Shown in pieces: positions 1 to 5,426 of a stretch of 6,574 nt of DNA. Made by a program: the position numbers and the translations under genes. Numbering within the stretch: position 1 is the stretch's first letter; each line of letters begins with the position of its first letter. A model generated the notes under the pieces. The model made no database searches. It saw nothing but the letters and a program-made list of their open reading frames with translations, and was not told the origin of the DNA. The stretch spans positions 1 to 6,574 of the forward strand of contig JACRIR010000216.1 in the NCBI GenBank assembly GCA_016215705.1, read 5' to 3'. The stretch comes from Candidatus Poribacteria bacterium (lineage in GTDB: Bacteria > Abyssobacteria > SURF-5).

Positions 1-3
1 CGC

Positions 4-39
4 AATCTCCCTTCCGGACTTGGTTCGGGAGGTTTTTTT
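4..39 (+). terminator. Terminator-like hairpin and T-run overlapping the panB ribosome-binding site
   Basis: Bases 4-11 pair with 27-34 in an 8-bp stem containing one G-T wobble. The loop is 15 bases, and seven T residues (33-39) run straight into the panB ATG at 40. This is the form of a rho-independent terminator. The 3' arm is also the panB Shine-Dalgarno GGGAGG (27-32, seven bases before the ATG). It could be the terminator of a gene left of the window, an attenuator of panB, or an RNA fold that masks the ribosome site. The structure is seen in the sequence; its function is inferred, and the left context is missing. Confidence 0.5.
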
Positions 40-846
40 ATGAAAGCAGCAAAAACAACCGTTCCCGACATACTCCAGAAGAAAGAACGCCGCGAGAAGA
101 TCACCATGCTTACGGCCTACGATTTCCCGATGGCCTCGATCTTGAGCAAGGCGGGCGTGGATATGCTGCTCGTCGGCGACTCCGCAAACATGGTCTTCGC
201 GGGCGAACCCAATTCTCTGACCGCGACCATGGACCAAATGATTTACCACAGCCGCGCCGTCTCGAATGCCCAGCCTGTATCGCTCATCGTCGGCGATATG
301 CCCTTCATGAGCTACCAGCTTTCGCCCGAGCAAGCGGCCGAGAACGCGGGCCGGTTCATTTCGCAAGGCAGAGCCGAAGCGGTCAAACTCGAGGGCGGGG
401 GAGAGTTCGTCAAGGAAATCGAGGCGATATCCAAATGCGGCATTCCCGTGATGGGTCACCTTGGGCTGACCCCGCAGTCGATTCACAAGTTCGGCGGCTT
501 CAAGGTTCAGGGACGCGATGAGGCTGCCGCAAAGAAGCTCATGGACGATGCGTTCGCTCTTCAGCAGGCTGGGTGCTTTTCTATCGTTCTCGAATGTGTT
601 CCAGCCGACCTCGCCGGCAAGATGACTGAATCTCTCGCGATTCCGACAATCGGCATCGGCGCAGGCCCCGATTGCGACGGACAGGTGCTTGTGACCCCTG
701 ACCTGCTCGGTCTCTTCGAGAGATTTACCCCGAAATTTGTGAAGCGATATGCGAGCCTTGCGCCGCTCGTCGAGGAAGCAGTCAAGTCTTATATCGAAGA
801 AGTGAAAGCCGGCAAGTTTCCTTCGGAGGATCATACGTACAAATGA
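40..846 (+). CDS. panB: 3-methyl-2-oxobutanoate hydroxymethyltransferase (ketopantoate hydroxymethyltransferase)
   Basis: Transfers a hydroxymethyl group from 5,10-methylenetetrahydrofolate to 3-methyl-2-oxobutanoate to give ketopantoate, the first committed step of pantothenate synthesis in the cytoplasm. The 268-residue product is full length for this TIM-barrel family (about 264). Visible family motifs are TAYDFPMA (25-32), VGDS with metal ligand Asp47, VGDMPF with metal ligand Asp86, VKLEGG (115-120), GHLGLTPQS (139-147), catalytic Glu185 in IVLEC, and IGIGAG followed by CDGQVLV (204-218). The ATG has GGGAGG seven bases upstream, so the start is well supported. It is followed by panC and panD on the same strand, a classic pantothenate operon. 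Ketopantoate reductase (panE or an ilvC-type substitute) is not in the window. Identification is very secure. Confidence 0.97.
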   Translation: MKAAKTTVPDILQKKERREKITMLTAYDFPMASILSKAGVDMLLVGDSANMVFAGEPNSLTATMDQMIYHSRAVSNAQPVSLIVGDMPFMSYQLSPEQAAENAGRFISQGRAEAVKLEGGGEFVKEIEAISKCGIPVMGHLGLTPQSIHKFGGFKVQGRDEAAAKKLMDDAFALQQAGCFSIVLECVPADLAGKMTESLAIPTIGIGAGPDCDGQVLVTPDLLGLFERFTPKFVKRYASLAPLVEEAVKSYIEEVKAGKFPSEDHTYK

Positions 847-896
847 GGCAGTCAAGGAAACTGAGCCCTCGAAACGGCGGAGTTAAGCCGAAAGAG

Positions 897-1745
897 ATGA
901 GAATAATCAGCGATTCCTCCGAAATGCAGACGCTTGCAAACCGGATAAGGGAGACTGATCTGCTCATAGGGTTTGTGCCTACGATGGGCTATCTTCATGA
1001 GGGGCACGGCAGTCTCATACGTGGCGCGCGGCAACAGTCTGACATAGTGGTCCTGAGCATTTTCGTGAATCCGACCCAATTCGGGCCGGCCGAGGACCTC
1101 GACAAGTATCCGCGAGACATGGAGCGCGACAAGGAAATCGCGAGGGAAGCAGGGACCGACTACATTTTCTATCCCGAGGCGCGCGACATCTACACGTCCG
1201 AGTTTCAGACCTATGTCAACGTCGAGAAGATTACGAAGTCGCATTGCGGCGTTTCCAGGCCGACCCATTTCAGGGGCGTCGCGACCGTTTGTACCAAGCT
1301 CTTCAATATCGTTCTGCCGCATTGGGCGTTCTTCGGACAGAAAGACTATCAGCAGTGCGCGGTGATTCGGCGAATGGTCAAAGACCTGAACATGAATCTC
1401 GAGATAATAGTGCTGCCTACGGTCCGTGAAGCTGACGGATTGGCGATGAGCTCGCGCAACGTCTATCTCACTCCGGAGGAGCGCAAGCAGGCGACCTGCC
1501 TGTATGAGTCGCTGCAACTTGCGAAGAATATGGTGCGCGCCGGACGCACAGACGCAAGAACAATTCTTATGGCGATGCGCGAGCACATAAAGCGCAAGCC
1601 TCTGGCTAGTATTGACTACGTCTCAATCGCCGACACGGACACTTTACAGGAGTTGGAAACAATAAGAACTGAGGCCGTCGCTCTTCTAGCCGTCTATTTC
1701 GGGAAGACGCGCCTCATAGATAATGAAATTCTGAGGGTAATGTGA
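897..1745 (+). CDS. panC: Pantothenate synthetase (pantoate--beta-alanine ligase)
   Basis: Joins pantoate and beta-alanine using ATP, through a pantoyl-adenylate, to make pantothenate. From the ATG at 897 the product is 282 residues, matching the family (about 283). Motifs are VPTMGYLHEGH (27-37, with the HxGH nucleotide-binding signature at 34-37), SIFVNPTQFGP, YPRD, the FFGQKDYQQ segment, and MSSRN, the KMSKS equivalent. The C-terminal ARLIDN-like segment reads TRLIDN. An in-frame ATG at 843 overlaps the panB stop (ATGA) and has GGAGGA 12 bases upstream. It would add 18 basic, unconserved-looking residues. I prefer 897 because known family members begin right at the MRxI strand, although its own GGAG (879-882) lies 14 bases upstream. 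Either start gives an active-looking enzyme. Coupled to panB. Confidence 0.95.
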   Translation: MRIISDSSEMQTLANRIRETDLLIGFVPTMGYLHEGHGSLIRGARQQSDIVVLSIFVNPTQFGPAEDLDKYPRDMERDKEIAREAGTDYIFYPEARDIYTSEFQTYVNVEKITKSHCGVSRPTHFRGVATVCTKLFNIVLPHWAFFGQKDYQQCAVIRRMVKDLNMNLEIIVLPTVREADGLAMSSRNVYLTPEERKQATCLYESLQLAKNMVRAGRTDARTILMAMREHIKRKPLASIDYVSIADTDTLQELETIRTEAVALLAVYFGKTRLIDNEILRVM

Positions 1746-1793
1746 GTTCTAACGGAGGCGATTCTCACAAGACGCCTACCAAGGAGGAACACG

Positions 1794-2225
1794 ATGCATC
1801 GAACAATGTGCAAGTCAAAGATTCACCGGGCCACGCTCACGGGGGCAAACCTTCATTATGAAGGCAGCATCACGATCGATTCGGACCTGCTGGAAGCGGC
1901 CGATATCCTGCCCTATGAGCAGGTTCACATCGTCAACGTCAATAACGGCAGCCGTCTCGAGACCTACGCGATCGAGGGCAAGCGCGGCAGCGGCGAGATG
2001 TGTCTCAACGGCGCAGCGGCTAGGCTGGGCGCTCCGGGCGATACGATCATCGTTATATCGTACGCCGTGATGGACGAGGAGCAAGCCCGCGAGTGGGAGC
2101 CTAAAAAGGTTCTGGTTGACAGGGGGAATAAGATAGTCTCCAACGGGTGTGGCAAAAAGAGCCGAATAATAGACCAGCTCAAGGCCGACCCGACGGGCTG
2201 TCTGGCAGGGTATTTCCCGGGGTGA
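1794..2225 (+). CDS. panD: Aspartate 1-decarboxylase (pyruvoyl-dependent proenzyme)
   Basis: Decarboxylates L-aspartate to beta-alanine, the second substrate of PanC. The proenzyme cleaves itself between Gly24 and Ser25 (seen here as HYEGS, 21-25), and the serine becomes the pyruvoyl cofactor. Residues known to matter in E. coli PanD are all at the same positions: Lys9, Arg54, Thr57 and Tyr58. The NGAAA motif follows at 72-76. The ATG is set by a strong AAGGAGG at 1781-1787, six bases upstream. At 143 residues the protein is about 16 longer than the usual 126-127. The extra C-terminal tail contains two cysteines and ends in YFPG. The gene lies 48 bases after panC and completes the panBCD set. 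Identification is secure; the role of the tail is unknown. Confidence 0.96.
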   Translation: MHRTMCKSKIHRATLTGANLHYEGSITIDSDLLEAADILPYEQVHIVNVNNGSRLETYAIEGKRGSGEMCLNGAAARLGAPGDTIIVISYAVMDEEQAREWEPKKVLVDRGNKIVSNGCGKKSRIIDQLKADPTGCLAGYFPG

Positions 2226-2241
2226 GGCAAAAGTGTTGAGA

Positions 2242-2269
2242 GCGGCGAATACACGTATCTGTCCGCCGC
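2242..2269. other. Short GC hairpin downstream of panD
   Basis: GCGGCG (2242-2247) can pair with CGCCGC (2264-2269) around a 16-base loop, starting 16 bases after the panD stop. No T-run follows, so it is not a canonical terminator. It may slow 3' exonucleases at the end of the panBCD transcript or may be chance in GC-rich DNA. Confidence 0.3.
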
Positions 2270-2290
2270 CGTCGTGGAGCGTTCGACATC

Positions 2291-2330
2291 GTTCTTGTAG
2301 GGGCGACCCGGCGGGTCGCCCTTACGGAAC
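2291..2330. repeat. REP-like 40-base palindrome
   Basis: GGGCGACCC (2301-2309) and GGGTCGCCC (2313-2321) form a perfect 9-bp stem around a 3-base GGC loop. The stem is prolonged outward by GTAG/TTAC (2297-2300 with 2322-2325, one G-T wobble). After a small asymmetric bulge, GTTC/GAAC (2291-2294 with 2327-2330) closes it. No T-run follows. The GTAGGGGCGACC core resembles dispersed intergenic palindromes that I recall from several bacterial phyla. That comparison is from memory and was not searched. It separates panD from nadA and is probably a dispersed repeat copy rather than a terminator. Confidence 0.7.
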
Positions 2331-2395
2331 AATGACTCCTTAAATCTTGCCGGAGAAACTGTTTCGTAATTGACGAATTGGAACATGCTTGAGCC

Positions 2396-3331
2396 ATGAC
2401 AACACCGCATCCTGACTACATTGAATACGTCGAGGCGCTCAAAGATGAGATCAATGCGCTCCGCAAGGAGCGCAACGCCGTCATCCTCGCACACAACTAT
2501 CAGCGCGACGAAGTCCAGGAGATCGCTGATTTCTGCGGCGACTCGCTCGCCCTGAGCAGGCAGGCATCAAAGACCACAGCCGATGTGATTGTGTTTTGCG
2601 GCGTTCACTTCATGGCTGAGAGCGCGGCCATTCTATCACCTCAAAAGACCGTGCTGTTACCCGTCCTCGAAGCCGGCTGCCCAATGGCCGATATGATTGA
2701 CGCGCCACGCCTCCGCGAAGTGAAGTCGCGGCATCCCGATGCGGTTGTCGTCACATACGTTAATTCGAGCGCGGCGGTCAAGGCTGAAAGTGACATCTGC
2801 TGCACGTCGGCGAATGCCGTCAAGGTTGTGAACTCCGTTGATGCGAAGAAGGTTATCTTCACGCCGGACAAGAATCTGGCGCACTATGTATCGCGCTTTT
2901 CCGACAAAGAGATAGTTCCGTATGAGGGATTTTGCCCGACCCATCACCTCATTTTCCCCGATGCTGTCCGGCGAGCGAAGGCCGAGCATCCAAACGCCTT
3001 GTTCATTGCGCATCCGGAGTGCCTGCCGGAAGTGGTTGATCTGGCCGACCACGTGTGCAGCACTTCGGGTATGTATGAGTTCGTGCGGAAATCGGCTGCC
3101 AATGAATTCATAATCGGAACCGAGATGGGCATCCTATACCGCCTGCGCAAGGAGAACCCGCAAAAAGTGTTTTACCTGCCGGCGAGACATATTCTTTGCC
3201 CGAATATGAAAATGACTACACTTGATTGGCTGGCGCAATCACTTCGCTACATGCGGCATAAGGTGGAAGTGCCCGAAGACATTCGGCTCAAGGCGAAGCA
3301 GGCGCTCGACAGAATGCTGGAGGTAATCTGA
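2396..3331 (+). CDS. nadA: Quinolinate synthase A (4Fe-4S)
   Basis: Condenses iminoaspartate with dihydroxyacetone phosphate to quinolinate, the de novo precursor of the NAD pyridine ring, using an oxygen-sensitive [4Fe-4S] cluster. The 311-residue length fits the compact NadA group. The three cluster cysteines are visible with family spacing: Cys95 (EAGCPMAD), Cys180 (GFCPTHH) and Cys268 (HILCPNMKM). Substrate-site motifs are AHNYQ (32-36), [14 protein letters not shown] (120-133), HPEC (206-209), the STSGM loop (222-226) and GTEMG (241-245). The start is inferred from family alignment, since no good Shine-Dalgarno precedes it. An ATG at 2385 opens only a four-codon frame (MLEP) that overlaps the nadA start as ATGA. 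The partner genes nadB and nadC are not in the window. The end of the gene is duplicated 170 bases downstream. Confidence 0.96.
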   Translation: MTTPHPDYIEYVEALKDEINALRKERNAVILAHNYQRDEVQEIADFCGDSLALSRQASKTTADVIVFCGVHFMAESAAILSPQKTVLLPVLEAGCPMADMIDAPRLREVKSRHPDAVVVTYVNSSAAVKAESDICCTSANAVKVVNSVDAKKVIFTPDKNLAHYVSRFSDKEIVPYEGFCPTHHLIFPDAVRRAKAEHPNALFIAHPECLPEVVDLADHVCSTSGMYEFVRKSAANEFIIGTEMGILYRLRKENPQKVFYLPARHILCPNMKMTTLDWLAQSLRYMRHKVEVPEDIRLKAKQALDRMLEVI

Positions 3332-3338
3332 TGCCTTC
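3302..3338 (+). repeat. Direct repeat copy 1: end of nadA and pseudo-start
   Basis: This stretch matches 3472-3508 at 29 of 37 positions, and at 21 of 22 in the core 3312-3333. It encodes the NadA tail ALDRMLEVI and stop. It also contains a GGAGG (3319-3323) and an ATG overlapping the stop (TGATG), followed by codons resembling the start of gltX. It therefore looks like a duplicated nadA/gltX stop-start junction in which the gltX side has been displaced. Confidence 0.8.
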
Positions 3339-3367
3339 GAATCATATCGTCATTCGCGCAAAGACCG

Positions 3368-3414
3368 GCAATTATTCGGGGACACCATGCCGCATGGTGT
3401 CCCCGAATAATTGC
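3368..3414. repeat. Perfect 23-bp inverted repeat (REP or MITE-like palindrome)
   Basis: Bases 3368-3390 are the exact reverse complement of 3392-3414, with a single base (3391) at the centre. The transcript would form a very strong hairpin. The arms carry GGGGACACCAT next to an AT-rich AATTATT end, a composition I associate from memory with dispersed palindromes tied to IS200-like REP transposases. No transposase lies in this window. No T-run follows, so it is not a standard terminator, although such a stem could stall polymerase or protect the nadA message. Confidence 0.85.
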
Positions 3415-3426
3415 GCGTTTCCTAAT

Positions 3427-3466
3427 GGATTCTTAGCTGTCATTCCAAGCGAAGCGAGGAATCCCT
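3427..3466. repeat. GTCATTCC-GAAGCGAGGAATC type intergenic repeat
   Basis: The segment contains GGATTC (3427-3432) pairing with GAATCC (3459-3464), and within it ATTCC (3442-3446) pairing with GGAAT (3458-3462), around a GCGAAGCGAG core. Sequences of the form GTCATTCC...GCGAAGCGAGGAATC recur between genes in many bacterial genomes, and their frequent translation as VIPSEARNP-like peptides is a known annotation artefact. Family membership is from memory. It sits directly after the large palindrome inside the same insertion. Confidence 0.55.
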
Positions 3467-3471
3467 TCCCT

Positions 3472-3508
3472 GCTCTCACAGGAATGCTGGAGGTAAGCTG
3501 ATGTCCTC
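3472..3508 (+). repeat. Direct repeat copy 2: nadA-like tail and true gltX start
   Basis: Second copy of the repeat at 3302-3338, offset by 170 bases. Read in frame it gives ALTGMLEVS and a stop, clearly related to the NadA tail ALDRMLEVI, and the stop overlaps the gltX ATG as TGATG. It carries the functional gltX Shine-Dalgarno GGAGG (3489-3493, seven bases before the ATG). This suggests that gltX originally overlapped nadA by one base and was separated by the intervening DNA. Confidence 0.8.
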
Positions 3509-4985
3509 CAAAGTGAGAGTCCGTTTCGCTCCCAGTCCGACCGGCTCCCTCCATATCGGAGGCGCGCGAACAGCCTTGTTTAACTGGTTGTTCGCTCGCC
3601 ATAACCATGGGACTTTCATCCTCAGAATCGAAGACACCGACCAGCAGCGCTCCACGCCGGAATCACTTGCCGCAATCCTTGACGGCCTCAAATGGCTCGG
3701 GATCGATTGGGACGAAGGTCCGGAGGTCGGCGGTGAATATGGGCCTTACAACCAGATGGCAAGAATCGAGATTTACCGGAGTGAAGCAAAGAGATTGTTG
3801 ACGACCGGCGCGGTTTATAAATGCTTCTGCACACCGGATGAGTTAGTCGCGATGCGCGAGGAAGCGCGGGGGAAAAAAGCCGCGCCGCGATATGATGGCC
3901 GATGCCGCAACCTGACTCCGTCAGATGTCGCCGACCGCGAGTCCAAAAGGATTCCATACGTCCTTCGGGCCAGGGTCCCTTCCGGCACGACTAAATTCGA
4001 CGACATGGTTCGCGGGCGCATTGCCTTCGACAACTCCGAGATCGACGACTTCATAATTCTCCGGTCAGACGCCACACCGACCTACAATTTCTCGGTTTCA
4101 GTTGACGATTTCACGATGAAGATCACGCACGTCATCCGGGGCGAAGACCACATCTCGAACACGCCCAAACAAATCATCCTTCTGCGGGCGATGGGCGCGG
4201 AGCCGCCGATATACGGGCATGTCTCCCTGATAATGGGGGAGGACGGCTCGCGCCTCAGCAAACGGCATGGGGCCACCGCCGTTGCAGCGTACGACGCAAT
4301 GGGGTATCTGCCCGAGGCGATGATGAACTATCTTGCCCTTCTCGGGTGGTCGCCCAAGGACAATCGTGAAATCATGACGTGGCAAGAGATTGTGCGCGAT
4401 TTCGATATTGCCGACGTGTCTAAGACGGCGGCGATTTTCAGCCCGGACAAGCTTCAATGGATGAACGGCCAATACATTCGGGCGCTGAGCGATGAACAGC
4501 TTGCAGAGAGGGTTGCGCCTTTCCTGGTAAAGGCCGGCCTACTGAGTGAGTCGGGATGGCAATCGCATCAAGAATGGCTTGTCAAGCTTGCACGCGCAAC
4601 GAAGGAAAGGCTTCACCTTCTCACTGATATCGTAGGCTATGCCGACTACTTTTTCCGCGCCTTCGAGGGCTACGACGCCGGAGGCGTGAAGAAACAGTGG
4701 TCGAAGCCGCTGGCGAAAAAGGTTCTATCTGACCTCGCAAACATGCTTGAGAATTGCGAGTCGTTTGACGCTCAGACCATCGAATCGCACTGCCGCGGGT
4801 ACCTCGAGCGCGAAGGTCTCAAGCTCGGCGATCTCGTACATCCCGCCCGGCTTGCCCTCACCGGCAAGACTATCAGTCCCGGCTTCTTCGAGACCGTCGA
4901 ACTCTTGGGCAAACTGAAAACTCTCACCCGCCTCCGCAAAGCCATTCAATACATCGTGGATCACGAACAACGTGAATCCCGATGA
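3501..4985 (+). CDS. gltX: Glutamate--tRNA ligase (glutamyl-tRNA synthetase)
   Basis: Charges tRNA-Glu with glutamate for translation, and in organisms using the C5 route also feeds tetrapyrrole synthesis. The 494-residue length is normal for a bacterial class I GluRS. The catalytic domain shows PSPTGSLHIGGART (11-24, HIGH-type motif at 18-21), the glutamate-site segment LRIEDTD (41-47), TYNFSVSVDD (194-203), HVIRGEDHISNTP (210-222) and the KMSKS-type SRLSKRHG (250-257). The C-terminal anticodon-binding part ends with the usual ARLALTG...LLGK pattern. A zinc-type cluster is partly present: Cys108, Cys110 and Cys135 align with the E. coli ligands, but the fourth position is Asn137 instead of histidine. 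The start has GGAGG seven bases upstream and overlaps the stop of the duplicated nadA tail. Whether it also charges tRNA-Gln cannot be read from sequence alone. Confidence 0.97.
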   Translation: MSSKVRVRFAPSPTGSLHIGGARTALFNWLFARHNHGTFILRIEDTDQQRSTPESLAAILDGLKWLGIDWDEGPEVGGEYGPYNQMARIEIYRSEAKRLLTTGAVYKCFCTPDELVAMREEARGKKAAPRYDGRCRNLTPSDVADRESKRIPYVLRARVPSGTTKFDDMVRGRIAFDNSEIDDFIILRSDATPTYNFSVSVDDFTMKITHVIRGEDHISNTPKQIILLRAMGAEPPIYGHVSLIMGEDGSRLSKRHGATAVAAYDAMGYLPEAMMNYLALLGWSPKDNREIMTWQEIVRDFDIADVSKTAAIFSPDKLQWMNGQYIRALSDEQLAERVAPFLVKAGLLSESGWQSHQEWLVKLARATKERLHLLTDIVGYADYFFRAFEGYDAGGVKKQWSKPLAKKVLSDLANMLENCESFDAQTIESHCRGYLEREGLKLGDLVHPARLALTGKTISPGFFETVELLGKLKTLTRLRKAIQYIVDHEQRESR

Positions 4986-5006
4986 ATCATACGAACTGAT
5001 TCTCAT

Positions 5007-5034
5007 CCAGCCACAAAGACGCAGAAAAGGCTGG
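5007..5034. other. Short hairpin after gltX
   Basis: CCAGCC (5007-5012) pairs with GGCTGG (5029-5034) around a 16-base A-rich loop, starting 21 bases after the gltX stop. There is no T-run on either strand, so it is at best a weak or rho-assisted end signal. The loop resembles CACAAAGACGCAGA-type dispersed intergenic repeats recalled from other genomes. Confidence 0.35.
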
Positions 5035-5035
5035 A

Positions 5036-5071
5036 ACACGAATCGCGCGAATGAAACGAATTACGTAAATG
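5036..5071. repeat. Four imperfect 9-base tandem units
   Basis: The units ACACGAATC, GCGCGAATG, AAACGAATT and ACGTAAATG follow one another without gaps. The first three share CGAAT at positions 4-8 and the fourth is degenerate (TAAAT). The rest of 4986-5135 holds no convincing gene. Such CGAAT-periodic stretches occur as decayed intergenic repeats in other genomes (from memory). Function is unknown. Confidence 0.5.
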
Positions 5072-5135
5072 AGTCCAGGCTGCCGATGAATGCTGGCGAA
5101 TCAGGTTGGGCCGAACTGAAACGGCGTGAAAGGCA

Positions 5136-5212
5136 TGGTGGGCCCAGTAGGACTCGAACCTACGACCCGCTGATTATGAGTCAGCTGCTCTAACCAACTG
5201 AGCTATGGGCCC
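5136..5212 (-). tRNA. tRNA with CAU anticodon, probably tRNA-Ile2 (lysidine type)
   Basis: On the minus strand the sequence folds as a complete cloverleaf. The acceptor stem is GGGCCCA/TGGGCCC with discriminator A73, and the D arm is AGCTCAGTTGGTTAGAGC. The anticodon stem GCTGA/TCAGC encloses loop CTCATAA (anticodon CAU), and the T arm contains GGTTCGAGTCC. The CCA end is encoded (5136-5138). CAU is shared by initiator Met, elongator Met and Ile2. The first acceptor pair is G1-C72, so it is not the mismatched initiator type. C4-G69 and C5-G68, features TilS uses to pick tRNA-Ile2, are present. I therefore favour Ile2, which would read AUA after lysidine modification of C34. Elongator Met remains possible. 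Confidence 0.93.
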
Positions 5213-5221
5213 ACACGGACA

Positions 5222-5251
5222 ATTTTAACCCCACGAGGCGAGGTTTGTCAA
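5222..5251 (-). promoter_or_regulatory. Sigma70-type promoter of the tRNA gene
   Basis: On the minus strand a perfect -35 box TTGACA (5251-5246) and -10 box TAAAAT (5227-5222, five of six consensus bases) are separated by 18 bases. Transcription should begin near 5215, only about three bases before the mature tRNA 5' end at 5212, so the precursor would have almost no 5' leader. Box positions are seen directly; the start site is inferred. Confidence 0.75.
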
Positions 5252-5273
5252 TTTCTGAAGAGTGGTTGAATTC

Positions 5274-5294
5274 GCAGATTTGCGCGAAATCTGC
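5274..5294. promoter_or_regulatory. Inverted repeat in the divergent tRNA/lipoprotein spacer
   Basis: GCAGATTT (5274-5281) and AAATCTGC (5287-5294) are perfect inverted arms around GCGCG. The dyad lies 22 bases upstream of the tRNA -35 box and about 130 bases before the lipoprotein gene. Its size and symmetry fit a dimeric repressor or activator site, but no regulator gene is nearby and chance is possible. Confidence 0.35.
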
Positions 5295-5347
5295 AAATGA
5301 ATCCGAGGTCATGAACAGTACAGGCGCAGTTCTTTGTGACACCTAAA

Positions 5348-5376
5348 TTGTGGAAACACTGAATTTCTGATAAGCT
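5348..5376 (+). promoter_or_regulatory. Weak candidate promoter for the small lipoprotein gene
   Basis: TTGTGG (5348-5353) and TAAGCT (5371-5376) are spaced by 17 bases, and the second is preceded by TGA, an extended -10-like TGn. Both boxes deviate from consensus. It is the best candidate in the spacer 5252-5426, which otherwise holds only the dyad at 5274-5294. Confidence 0.25.
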
Positions 5377-5426
5377 TATGGGTGGACGTGCAGTGTGGGG
5401 CTTTCTACATGATCAGGAGGGCGGAG

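Noticed and set aside
852-1586. Long minus-strand frame of 244 codons opposite panC
   Set aside because: It lies almost wholly within panC, whose protein shows clear family motifs; the opposite frame is a shadow produced by codon bias and shows no recognisable domain.
1756-1777. Small AGGCG/CGCCT hairpin between panC and panD
   Set aside because: Only five base pairs with a 12-base loop; too weak to distinguish from chance, and the panD ribosome site lies outside it.
2347-2371. Possible promoter TTGCCG ... GTAATT before nadA
   Set aside because: The spacing is only 13 bases and the -10 match is poor.
2385-2399. Four-codon frame MLEP overlapping the nadA start as ATGA, as a possible coupling leader
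   Set aside because: It has no ribosome-binding site, and a frame this short arises easily by chance.
1964-2494. Minus-strand frame of 176 codons across panD, the spacer and nadA
   Set aside because: It crosses two real genes and a palindromic repeat, has no ribosome site of note and no recognisable domain.
3331-3501. A 56-codon frame between nadA and gltX, overlapping both by one base (TGATG at each end)
   Set aside because: Its start and end are the two copies of the duplicated junction, and its middle is the palindrome plus the VIPSEARNP-type repeat. The neat overlaps are explained by the duplication, so it is not a credible gene.
4972-5193. Plus-strand frame ending in RTRTYDPLIMSQLL
   Set aside because: The tail is the antisense translation of the tRNA, a well-known annotation artefact, and the start overlaps gltX.
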